From Facklamia sp964471435 (lineage in GTDB: Bacteria; Bacillota; Bacilli; Lactobacillales; Aerococcaceae), in assembly GCA_964471435.1 (NCBI GenBank), contig CAYYGA010000007.1, positions 1 to 50,332 on the forward strand: DNA of 50,332 bases, written 5' to 3'. Of the stretch, positions 43,536 to 50,332 are shown in pieces. Position 1 is the first letter of the stretch, and each line of letters begins with the position of its first letter. The notes under the pieces were generated by a model. That model was not told where the DNA came from. It was given only the letters and a program-made list of their open reading frames with translations, and did not search any database. The translations under genes were made by a program, and so were the position numbers.

Positions 43536-46436
43536 ATGGTCAAAAATCTTTCGCCTTATGAAAATAATCTTTTAGAATCTTTGAAGTTTGGCTACTTGGA
43601 CAAAAATAGTTACCGCTCCAGCGGGTATGAGCCAAAACTTTTATGGAATGACCAGTCCGAGGGCCGCTATGTATTGGATGCCATACAAAATGAATTCGAC
43701 ACCTGCCAGTCTTTTGCGATTTCTGTGGCTTTCATTACCCTGGCGGGCATCGCTATGTTAAAAACACAATTGTCCGATTTGGCTGACCGGGGGATCTCCG
43801 GGCGCATTATCATTTCTCCCTATTTAGGCTTTAATCACCCGGATGCCATGCGCGAACTTTTGAAGTTTAAAAATATTGAAGTCCGTTTGACTCCGGATCA
43901 GAAAAATATGCATGCTAAATGTTATTTGTTTTCGCATCAAGATGAAAAAGTAATGATTTTGGGCAGCTCCAATTTAACCCACTCTGCTCTGAAAATGAAT
44001 TATGAATGGAATGTCAGGCTGTCTTCTTCCGTCAATGGGGATTTAATTCACCAAACAGAAAAGGAGTTTGACCGTTTATGGCAGCAGTCTAAAGTTCTCA
44101 ACGAAGAAGTGATTGATAGTTACAGCCGCTATCACTACACTCCCATGGAGAAAATTAAAATAGATTTAATTGAAGAAAAAGATCCTTTTACTGATAAAAA
44201 AAGAGGTCTTTTAAAGCCCAACACCATGCAAAAAGAAGCACTGGCTTCCATTCAAGCCATGCGGGACCAAGGGGCCGATAAGTCTTTAGTCATTTCAGCG
44301 ACTGGTACGGGGAAAACTTATTTAGCGGCTTTAGATATTGAACAATTTAAGCCGGAACGCTGCCTCTTTATTGTCCACCGGGAACAAATTTTACATAAAG
44401 CAAAAGAAAGTTTTAAAGATGTCTTGTTTTTTCAAGAGGAGGAAGCCTGTCTTTACCGGTCGGGGATGGATTTAGAAGATAAAAAATATGTCTTTGCGAC
44501 TGTTCAAACCCTGTCTCAAGATAAGAATTTGTTAGAGTTTGAACCAGATTTTTTCGATTATATTTTGATTGATGAAGTCCACCGCGCCGGGGCCGCCAGT
44601 CATTTGAAAATTATTAATCATTTCCAACCACAGTTTATGCTAGGGATTACAGCCACTCCTGAACGAACCGATGGCTTTAATATTTTTGAGTTGTTTGATT
44701 ACAATATTGCCTATGAAATACGGCTCCACCAGGCACTAGAAGAAGATATGCTGTGTCCTTTTATGTACTACGGCGTCAAAGATATGGCGGTAGACGGCCA
44801 GCTGGTAGAAGATACCACCCGTTTTACCGATTTAGTAGACGACAGCCGCGTCCACCATATTATGGAAAAAGCAGAATTTTATAGTGTGTCGGGACAAAAG
44901 AGGCGTGGACTGATTTTCTGCTCCCGTAAAGAAGAAGCCCATACTCTCTCAACTAAATTAAATCAAAAGGGCTACCGCACCCAGGCCTTAACCGGCGATG
45001 ATTCTCAGGACTACCGTTTTCAAATAGTAGAAGAATTAGAAGCAGGTCGGTTGGATTATATTTTAACAGTGGATATTTTTAATGAAGGGGTGGATATCCC
45101 GAGTGTTAACCAGATCATCATGCTGCGAAATACGCAGTCGAGCATTGTCTTTGTCCAACAATTAGGCCGTGGTTTAAGAAAACACCCCAGCAAAGAGTTT
45201 TTAACGGTGATTGATTTTATTGGAAATTACCGCAATAACTACTTGATTCCCATCGCTCTTTTTGGAGATCAGTCGATGAGTAAAGACAACTACCGCCGTC
45301 ACTTAATTACGCGCAATCAAATTCAAGGACTTACCACCGTCAACTTTGAAGCAGTCGCACGTGAGCAGATTTTCCAATCCATTACGTCCACCAATTTGGC
45401 TAATATGAAAATCCTGCGGGAAAAATATACTGAATTAAAACAGCGTCTAGGTAGAATCCCTCAATTGTCGGATTACCTGAAACAGGATCAACTGGACCCC
45501 TTGGTCTTTTTTGAAAATAAAAGCTTTAAACATTACGGCCAAGTCATAACAAAATTTGAAAAAGAGCTGGAGTTATCCTTTAATGAAAAAGCCGATCAAT
45601 TTCTCTACTTTATTTCTTATGAACTCTTGAATGGCAAGCGCAGCCATGAATTGCTTTTATTGAACGAATTAGTACAGAATCAATCCATTTTAAAAAATGA
45701 TTTTAAAGCACTTTTAACCGAAAAAAATCTGGTCACCGATCAAGAAACTTTAGACTCCGTCTTTGGGGTGGTTTCCTTAGCTTTTTTCAAAAATGCTGAC
45801 CGCAAAAAATACGGCTATCCTTTAGTTGAAAAAGACCCCCAACAATATTATTTAACTGATGAATGGTTTCAAGCTTTAAATACTGAACCGGCTCGCTCTT
45901 TGATCCTGGATGCTTTAGAAACAGGTCTGCTGCGTTACCAGCAGTACCAAACTTCCTCTGTTGCCCTTGCCCAGCCTATGAAAGTAGGTCAAAAATACTC
46001 CCGTAAGGACGCCGTTCGCTTATTGGCTTGGGATAAAGATGAAAGCAGCACTGTTTACGGTTACCGGGTAAAACACAGCAGCTGCCCTATTTTTGTCACT
46101 TATCACAAAGCGGATGACATCAGTGAAACCACCCAGTATTTGGACCGTTTTATTAATGAGGGGATTTTCCACTGGTATACCCGCAGCAACCGCACTTTTG
46201 CGAGCGGTGAAGTAAAAGATATTATTCAGTCAAGTGAAAAAGGTATCGCCCTTCACCTTTTTGTGAAAAAAGAAGACGGCGAAGGCAGTGACTTTTATTA
46301 TCTTGGTCCAGTACATTACGTAAAAGAGAGTGCCGAGGAACAAACAATGGCAAACGGTACACCGGTCGTAACCATGGATTTATCTTTAGATCATCCGGTT
46401 CCACCTCAGCTTTACCAGTATTTTAAGGACCGCTAA
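43536..46436 (+). CDS. PLD-nuclease/SF2-helicase/DUF3427 fusion protein
   Basis: A 966-residue protein. The N-terminal phospholipase-D-like domain (about 1-200) has one HxK motif (MHAKCYLF, near 126) and ILGSSNLTHSALKMNYEW. The SF2 helicase core comes next, with motif I SATGTGKTYLA (near 255), motif II DEVH (near 347), motif III TATPERTDG, and motif VI region FVQQLGRGLRKHPSKE. The C-terminal DUF3427-type region starts at about 640 (LREKYTELKQRLGRIPQLSDYL). The combination suggests helicase-driven DNA processing; roles in repair or phage defence are possible but not shown. The start is ATG at 43536 after AAAGGAG. No methylase or other defence gene is adjacent. Confidence 0.88.
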   Translation: MVKNLSPYENNLLESLKFGYLDKNSYRSSGYEPKLLWNDQSEGRYVLDAIQNEFDTCQSFAISVAFITLAGIAMLKTQLSDLADRGISGRIIISPYLGFNHPDAMRELLKFKNIEVRLTPDQKNMHAKCYLFSHQDEKVMILGSSNLTHSALKMNYEWNVRLSSSVNGDLIHQTEKEFDRLWQQSKVLNEEVIDSYSRYHYTPMEKIKIDLIEEKDPFTDKKRGLLKPNTMQKEALASIQAMRDQGADKSLVISATGTGKTYLAALDIEQFKPERCLFIVHREQILHKAKESFKDVLFFQEEEACLYRSGMDLEDKKYVFATVQTLSQDKNLLEFEPDFFDYILIDEVHRAGAASHLKIINHFQPQFMLGITATPERTDGFNIFELFDYNIAYEIRLHQALEEDMLCPFMYYGVKDMAVDGQLVEDTTRFTDLVDDSRVHHIMEKAEFYSVSGQKRRGLIFCSRKEEAHTLSTKLNQKGYRTQALTGDDSQDYRFQIVEELEAGRLDYILTVDIFNEGVDIPSVNQIIMLRNTQSSIVFVQQLGRGLRKHPSKEFLTVIDFIGNYRNNYLIPIALFGDQSMSKDNYRRHLITRNQIQGLTTVNFEAVAREQIFQSITSTNLANMKILREKYTELKQRLGRIPQLSDYLKQDQLDPLVFFENKSFKHYGQVITKFEKELELSFNEKADQFLYFISYELLNGKRSHELLLLNELVQNQSILKNDFKALLTEKNLVTDQETLDSVFGVVSLAFFKNADRKKYGYPLVEKDPQQYYLTDEWFQALNTEPARSLILDALETGLLRYQQYQTSSVALAQPMKVGQKYSRKDAVRLLAWDKDESSTVYGYRVKHSSCPIFVTYHKADDISETTQYLDRFINEGIFHWYTRSNRTFASGEVKDIIQSSEKGIALHLFVKKEDGEGSDFYYLGPVHYVKESAEEQTMANGTPVVTMDLSLDHPVPPQLYQYFKDR

Positions 46437-46463
46437 TTTTGTAAGATATGTTTATTTATTCTC

Positions 46464-46563
46464 NNNNNNNNNNNNNNNNNNNNNNNNNNNNNNNNNNNNN
46501 NNNNNNNNNNNNNNNNNNNNNNNNNNNNNNNNNNNNNNNNNNNNNNNNNNNNNNNNNNNNNNN
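46464..46563. other. Assembly gap (100 N)
   Basis: Run of 100 N in the 46437-46795 interval between the helicase and NUDIX genes. The rest of the interval holds repeat copy C and no gene. Confidence 0.99.
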
Positions 46564-46649
46564 GGCTTGGTAAAAAGTACAGTTATTTCTTAGGTTAACA
46601 TAGCCCTCGCAATATTTACTAGTGTTTGATAATGTGATAATTAAATAGA

Positions 46650-46742
46650 AATCTGAAAAAAACAGAAAGTTTTATCATGGCGTATTGAATCAGCTGCCTA
46701 GCGTTCGCCATAATAAAACTTTCTGTTTTTTTCTGTAAGATT
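46650..46742 (+). repeat. Hairpin repeat element, copy C (internally deleted)
   Basis: Begins AATCTGAAAAAAACAG and ends TTTTCTGTAAGATT, like copies A and B. It keeps the arm (AACAGAAAGTTTTAT and complement), ATGGCG/CGCCAT in place of ACCGC/GCGGT, and GAATCAGCTGCCTAGCG matching the first part of the core. It then jumps to the closing arm, so both inner hairpins are lost. It lies between convergent genes. Confidence 0.7.
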
Positions 46743-46795
46743 TCTTATTAATGTTACCTTATATTTTGTGTTTTTATACCTGACGTTTTTATCGA

Positions 46796-47200
46796 CTAAA
46801 GCTGTTTCAAATGAGCTTCGATTAAATGAATGGCCGGTATATCCACCGGTGCCCACTCAACTTCAAATAATTCTTCCGCCCTTAACCAACGAAATTGGGA
46901 ATGTTCTTTCATTATAAAGGTATCTGACAAAAGTTGAGAAAGGTAAGTAGTCAACTCGACCTGCCCGAAATCATAGTCATAAGAGGCAGTGTTCACAAAT
47001 TCCTCCACCACTATTTCTGCTGCCAGCTCTTCCTGGATTTCTCGTTTTAGAGCCAGTTGAGGGCTCTCTCCCTTTTCAATCTTTCCTCCCGGCAGTTCCC
47101 ACAATCCGGAAAGCGTCATTTTTTCACTGCGCTGCATCGCCAGCAGTTGCTTGTCTTTAATAATCGCTGCTGCTACTACTTGAATTACTTTTTTAGTCAT
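46796..47200 (-). CDS. NUDIX hydrolase (MutT-like)
   Basis: A 134-residue hydrolase of nucleoside diphosphates linked to another group, probably a sanitiser of oxidised dNTPs. The NUDIX box runs from Gly39: GKIEKGESPQLALKREIQEE, with all catalytic Glu residues; the usual following Gly is Ala. LPGGKIE and FRWLRAEELFEVEWAPVDIP are typical of the MutT/8-oxo-dGTP group. Its ATG overlaps the stop of the small upstream gene (ATGA type), so it appears to be the last gene of the repressor-umuC operon. This would put an antimutator enzyme beside an error-prone polymerase. Confidence 0.9.
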   Translation of the reverse strand: MTKKVIQVVAAAIIKDKQLLAMQRSEKMTLSGLWELPGGKIEKGESPQLALKREIQEELAAEIVVEEFVNTASYDYDFGQVELTTYLSQLLSDTFIMKEHSQFRWLRAEELFEVEWAPVDIPAIHLIEAHLKQL

Positions 47201-47358
47201 CGTTTCTGCTCCTTATATTGGGCCAATAATTTTAAAAGCCTGTCGGCTGAGTGTTCTGCCCTTTTATTATTAAAAAAAGCTTGTAATCCTATTCTAGCAC
47301 AGCAGGCATAAAAAGCAGCTGGTAGCTTCTTTAACCACCGGCGGTTAGCTTTGTTCAT
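47197..47358 (-). CDS. Small basic protein (53 aa), unknown
   Basis: Not recognised. It is basic with two adjacent Cys (MNKANRRWLKKLPAAFYACC) and a C-terminal helix ending LLKLLAQYKEQKR. The ATG at 47356-47358 overlaps the end of the DUF5960-like gene, and its stop overlaps the NUDIX start, so translational coupling supports it as real. A longer frame from GTG at 47385 lacks a ribosome site. No similarity is claimed. Confidence 0.45.
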   Translation of the reverse strand: MNKANRRWLKKLPAAFYACCARIGLQAFFNNKRAEHSADRLLKLLAQYKEQKR

Positions 47359-47671
47359 CAATTGGAGGCAGGAAGGGTTTTTCACTTGTAAAACTATGGC
47401 CTACATACTGATAGACCCGGATTAAATGCACCTCTTTTACGGTGCGGACCTTAAAATGGAAATAATGATCGCGTCCATCGGAAGCATGTGCAGCCCCTAA
47501 TTTAAAATAACTTTGATAGGTCGTCGCCATCATTTCTAAGATATCGGACAATAAAAAGGTTAAAGGGATATCCAAGCGCGAATAGCGGTAAAAATCTTCA
47601 CCTAAACGAGCCAGTGTATCATGACTGTAATCCAGTTGAACTTGGTGGTGTCTTATATTAGGCCTGGTCAT
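47345..47671 (-). CDS. DUF5960-like small protein
   Basis: A 108-residue cytosolic protein: an acidic/aromatic first half (QLDYSHDTLARLGEDFYRYSRLDIPLTFLLSDIL), then DGRDHYFHFKVRT and a conserved end VYQYVGHSF. This resembles DUF5960 proteins found beside UmuC-type polymerases in Lactobacillales (recognised by memory, not searched). The start chosen is ATG at 47671 after GGGAG; an ATG six codons earlier has no site. It follows yolD by overlap and precedes the small basic gene. Confidence 0.6.
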   Translation of the reverse strand: MTRPNIRHHQVQLDYSHDTLARLGEDFYRYSRLDIPLTFLLSDILEMMATTYQSYFKLGAAHASDGRDHYFHFKVRTVKEVHLIRVYQYVGHSFTSEKPFLPPIDEQS

Positions 47672-48053
47672 CTGCTCCCACCCCGCCATCTATCTGCTGG
47701 TCTAACTCCTGATTGATCCATTCAATAGTAACAATACTATCGAGATAAATATTTTGACTGTCCCGGTTGGATTGAAGTAAAAGTGCCTGGGCAGTTAAAT
47801 TTTTTATTTTTCCTGTAACTTCCACCCGTTTAACCTTTACTTTTAAAGTTAAACGAATGGTTAATTGGTTGGCATAAGCTTGATAAAGTAAAATCATCTT
47901 TTCAGCTGGATTTAAGCGGTCCGGGAAACTGTCTGCTTCCTGGGCTTGGGTCAGAGCTCCTGTATGTTCTGATAAAAAGAAACCCATCCATTTAGCCATC
48001 CCTCGGTCTACGTACTCGCGGGCTGATTTATAAGGTAAATAATTGCGCATCAT
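47658..48053 (-). CDS. YolD-like protein
   Basis: A 131-residue protein with the YolD-type motif DRGMAKWMGFFLSEHTGAL near the start and a beta-rich C-terminal part (IRLTLKVKVKRVEVTGKIKNL). YolD-like proteins are encoded next to UvrX/UmuC Y-family polymerases and are thought to assist them. Its start overlaps the umuC stop (ATGA). GGAGGG precedes tandem ATGs. The C-terminus is acidic. Confidence 0.8.
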   Translation of the reverse strand: MMRNYLPYKSAREYVDRGMAKWMGFFLSEHTGALTQAQEADSFPDRLNPAEKMILLYQAYANQLTIRLTLKVKVKRVEVTGKIKNLTAQALLLQSNRDSQNIYLDSIVTIEWINQELDQQIDGGVGADDQA

Positions 48054-49465
48054 GATAAGCCCTCCAATCCTCCGGCTGAATGCCCCCCGACTAATTTACT
48101 GCGGGCAATCACACGTGAATTTTCTTTTAGAGCACTGGCTTTTTGGACTGCCAGGAAACCATGTTTTTGACGGATAGTATCAATAGTGTGATCCAGCTTT
48201 TCTTCTTTTTCGACTGCTTCAATATCATCAAATAAAGAGTAGACTGTAAATCTTTCATCCACAAACTGTCCGTAACGTACACCAATCGAACGAACAGGAT
48301 CCCCCTGGTATTTCTGCCTGAATAAATGAATGACATGTTCTTGTAATTCACGGGTGGTCTGGGTTGGACTGATAGTCGTTTGAGCCTGCAGTCCCCTTTT
48401 TTCTACTTCATCTGCATAGCCGACATAAATTGAGACCCGCTGAGCTTTCTTTTTCGCCCGGCGCAGGCGGATGGCCACCTGCTCGGCCATTTCCTTGAGC
48501 ACCAATTCGATATCTTCTTGTTGGTAGTAGTTGCGCGGCAGAATCTGTGAATTCCCCAATCCCTTGGATTTGGGCTGATAAACTTTTAAGACATTACTTT
48601 CATCGACCCCATTGGCATGAAACCAGAGTTGAACACCAATGACGCCAAATTCCTTTTTCAAGCGGTCGGGGTTGGATTGGGCCAAGTCTTTGATTGAATA
48701 AATCCCTAAGCGGTTCAGTCTTTTTTCGGTTCGTCTACCAATCCCCCAAAAGTCGGTCATTTCAGGAATCTGCCATACCTTACTTTCGACATCTTCGTAG
48801 GACCAATTAGCCCGCATGTTATGGTTTTTCTTGGCTTCATTATCTAAAGCCAACTTAGCCAGTAAGGGATTGGCATTACTCATCCCCACCGTTGTGTAAA
48901 CACCGGTTGCCTGCCAGATGTCATGCTGCAGCCTGGCGGATACAAGGTCTAATTTTTCTTTGCGCGTCATCTCTTTGTCAGGAACTAAATAGTTGAGTGA
49001 GCGGGTTAAATCAACAAAGCCTTCATCGATTGAATAAGGCAAAATCTCTTCGTGGGGGGCATATTTTTCTAATACTTTTAAAATATCCAAGTTTTTTTCA
49101 ATATACAGACTCATGCGCGGCGGTACAATTAAGGTGTGCCGGGCCCATTTTTCAATGTAAGCGACATATTCAGGGGTTACTGTGATGCCCTGCTTTCTGG
49201 CATTGGCATAGGAAAACTTGCGGGTTTTTAGGTGAAAGGGTAAGTCAAAAGCCCGGCCGACATTGTTTTTGCCGTAGACTTTTTTAAAGACAGGCGAACT
49301 GGCTAAAATCAAAGAACCAACATTATCCCCATTACTCAAAACGCAAAGGCAGGTGGTTAAAGGATTGAGACCACGTGCGACGCATTCTACACTGGCATAA
49401 AAAGATTTCATGTCAAAAAAGGCTATGTCTGAGCGCGGTTCCAATGAATAATCAATGATTCCCAT
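48050..49465 (-). CDS. umuC: Y-family DNA polymerase (UmuC/UvrX type)
   Basis: Error-prone translesion polymerase. In 471 residues the catalytic core is clear: IAFFDMKSFYASVE (first metal Asp), PYSIDEGFVDLT (catalytic Asp-Glu pair near residue 150), YTTVGMSNANPLLAKLA, then the thumb DFWGIGRRTEKRL and the little-finger domain. The start is ATG at 49463-49465 after GGAGTG; a GTG three codons earlier lies inside that site. It follows the S24 repressor gene by a few bases, so it is co-repressed. Confidence 0.94.
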   Translation of the reverse strand: MGIIDYSLEPRSDIAFFDMKSFYASVECVARGLNPLTTCLCVLSNGDNVGSLILASSPVFKKVYGKNNVGRAFDLPFHLKTRKFSYANARKQGITVTPEYVAYIEKWARHTLIVPPRMSLYIEKNLDILKVLEKYAPHEEILPYSIDEGFVDLTRSLNYLVPDKEMTRKEKLDLVSARLQHDIWQATGVYTTVGMSNANPLLAKLALDNEAKKNHNMRANWSYEDVESKVWQIPEMTDFWGIGRRTEKRLNRLGIYSIKDLAQSNPDRLKKEFGVIGVQLWFHANGVDESNVLKVYQPKSKGLGNSQILPRNYYQQEDIELVLKEMAEQVAIRLRRAKKKAQRVSIYVGYADEVEKRGLQAQTTISPTQTTRELQEHVIHLFRQKYQGDPVRSIGVRYGQFVDERFTVYSLFDDIEAVEKEEKLDHTIDTIRQKHGFLAVQKASALKENSRVIARSKLVGGHSAGGLEGLS

Positions 49466-49470
49466 TTCTA

Positions 49471-50157
49471 TCACTCCACTAACGGTATAAAATTTCCTAC
49501 GACTTTCCCGATAATCCGCGGTTCTTCGGTGTAAGGGGCAAATTTGTCGCTGTATTTATTATTGAGTGAAACGAGACGCAGGCCGGCTTCTTCGCGGTAA
49601 ACCCGCTTCACATACGACTGTCCGTCCCAGTCCACGGCATAAATGGCCCCATCATAATCAAAGCCGGTATCTTTGATTAAAGCGACGGAGCCGTTTAAAT
49701 ATAAAGGTTCCATCGAATCACCGTAAATCCAGGAGGCAAAATCATGATCGATCTCTTTATCAAAATACACTAGATCGTAAGTATAGTCATTGGCATATCC
49801 ATACCCTCCACCGGCTGATAATTTTTCATGAACCTTGTACTCATATACTTCTTCTTTTGCTTCTGACGCATGAGCTTGCTCTTCTTTCAAGGTTTTCCTA
49901 GCAAAATCCACTACTTTTACCTGGCCGGGCTGTGATAATTGGACATAAATTTCACTGATTTGGTCGACCGTATAAAAATATTCCGGCGGCAGCTCCATTA
50001 AATCGGCTAACTTTTTTAAATGTTTGGCATTCGGCTGAGTCTTTCCCCGCTCCCATTGGTTGTAAGCAGCCCGGTTAATTTCCAGTTCTTCGGCTAATGC
50101 TGCTTGAGTCAAGCCTTTTTCTAAACGTATTTTACGTAATTGATCATTGCGAAACAT
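49471..50157 (-). CDS. Self-cleaving S24-family repressor (HdiR/LexA-like)
   Basis: A 228-residue regulator: helix-turn-helix XRE domain (about 5-60, LTQAALAEELEINRAAYNQWE, core TQAALAEELEINRAAYNQW), a linker, and an S24 peptidase domain. The probable cleavage site is Ala115-Gly116 in LSAGGGYGYA. The nucleophile is Ser148 in YGDSMEPLY and the base Lys184 in YVKRVYRE. RecA-stimulated autoproteolysis after DNA damage is expected, releasing the downstream umuC operon. Two palindromes in the promoter region are the likely operators. AAAGGAGG precedes the ATG. Confidence 0.92.
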   Translation of the reverse strand: MFRNDQLRKIRLEKGLTQAALAEELEINRAAYNQWERGKTQPNAKHLKKLADLMELPPEYFYTVDQISEIYVQLSQPGQVKVVDFARKTLKEEQAHASEAKEEVYEYKVHEKLSAGGGYGYANDYTYDLVYFDKEIDHDFASWIYGDSMEPLYLNGSVALIKDTGFDYDGAIYAVDWDGQSYVKRVYREEAGLRLVSLNNKYSDKFAPYTEEPRIIGKVVGNFIPLVE

Positions 50158-50211
50158 TGACTTTCCTCCTTTAGAGTCATTTTTATTTTTTTGTTTATTT
50201 CGGTTTATTTA

Positions 50212-50255
50212 GTTAAGCGTTAACTTAACATCTTGTTAATTCATATCTTAACAAG
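50212..50255 (-). promoter_or_regulatory. Two operator palindromes upstream of the repressor-umuC operon
   Basis: CTTGTTAA-8 bases-TTAACAAG (50232-50255) is a perfect dyad. GTTAAG-6 bases-CTTAAC (50212-50229) is a second, shorter one. Both share the TTAA core. They lie 55-100 bases before the repressor start, where autorepression sites are expected. Confidence 0.7.
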
Positions 50256-50291
50256 TTTTTTTCCATTTTTCAAGTAAGCCGTTCCATAAAA

Positions 50292-50324
50292 AAGAGCCGG
50301 AGAAAGATTTCTTCTCCAGCTCTT
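50292..50324 (-). terminator. Terminator of a gene to the right of the window
   Basis: Stem AAGAGC.GGAGAA / TTCTCC.GCTCTT followed on the minus strand by TTTTTT. It ends transcription of a minus-strand gene that lies beyond the window edge. Confidence 0.75.
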
Positions 50325-50332
50325 GCGCTGTG

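Overview
The window is a draft chromosomal contig of a low-GC Gram-positive bacterium (Bacillota, most likely Lactobacillales). The evidence is strong AGGAGG-type ribosome sites, a T-box leader, the order rbgA-rnhB-dprA-topA, YozE- and YpmS-type proteins, a BmrC/BmrD-like exporter and a HdiR/UmuC/YolD module. Species cannot be fixed from this sequence alone. Eight runs of exactly 100 N (from 10616, 13575, 27043, 30103, 34741, 39422, 42664 and 46464) are assembly gaps of unknown length. They cut atpA, a luciferase-like oxidoreductase gene, an ABC exporter gene, an AarF/UbiB kinase gene and an EcsC-like gene.

Layout. 1-9.5 kb (minus strand): ypmS, yozE, deoD, ctpA, lepB, rbgA, rnhB, dprA and topA, a housekeeping run for envelope proteolysis, ribosome assembly, RNA/DNA processing and topology. 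9.8-10.5 kb: a hemolysin III-like membrane protein gene. 10.8-17.9 kb (minus): a complete F-type ATP synthase operon atpZ-I-B-E-F-H-A-G-D-C. Its c subunit carries a Na+-ligand signature, and its beta gene seems to start at a non-canonical codon. 17.9-18.5 kb: a RelB/RelE-type toxin-antitoxin pair. 19-23 kb: an Ohr/OsmC peroxidase, a secreted protein with three FMN_bind-type units, and a PucR-family regulator. 23.5-26 kb: metQ and an M20 amidohydrolase under a Met-type T-box. 26-33.5 kb: aldo/keto reductase, two paralogous secreted proteins of unknown function, an LLM oxidoreductase, and a TM2 protein-lrgA-lrgB-ArAE cluster. 34-39.5 kb: a heterodimeric ABC exporter and a phasin-like/AarF kinase pair. 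39.6-41.3 kb: an ArsR regulator, a roughly 480-nt structured non-coding RNA candidate and an orphan protein. 41.5-46.4 kb: a SoxA/SolA-like flavoenzyme, an EcsC-like protein and a PLD-helicase-DUF3427 protein. 46.8-50.2 kb: an SOS-like operon of S24 repressor, Y-family polymerase, YolD-like, DUF5960-like, a small protein and a NUDIX hydrolase.

The most unusual content is non-coding. (1) The 40.25-40.73 kb transcription unit has a near-consensus promoter, a terminator, two H-type pseudoknots of matching architecture and a long-range helix; it is a candidate large ornate RNA. (2) A dispersed hairpin element occurs three times (23.2, 33.6 and 46.7 kb). Two full copies share a 134-bp core with compensatory changes, while the long inverted arms differ between copies but stay self-complementary. 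(3) Two genes, atpD and lrgB, lack any ATG/GTG/TTG where family length and ribosome site place the start. Several exported proteins and AtpC carry long acidic tails.
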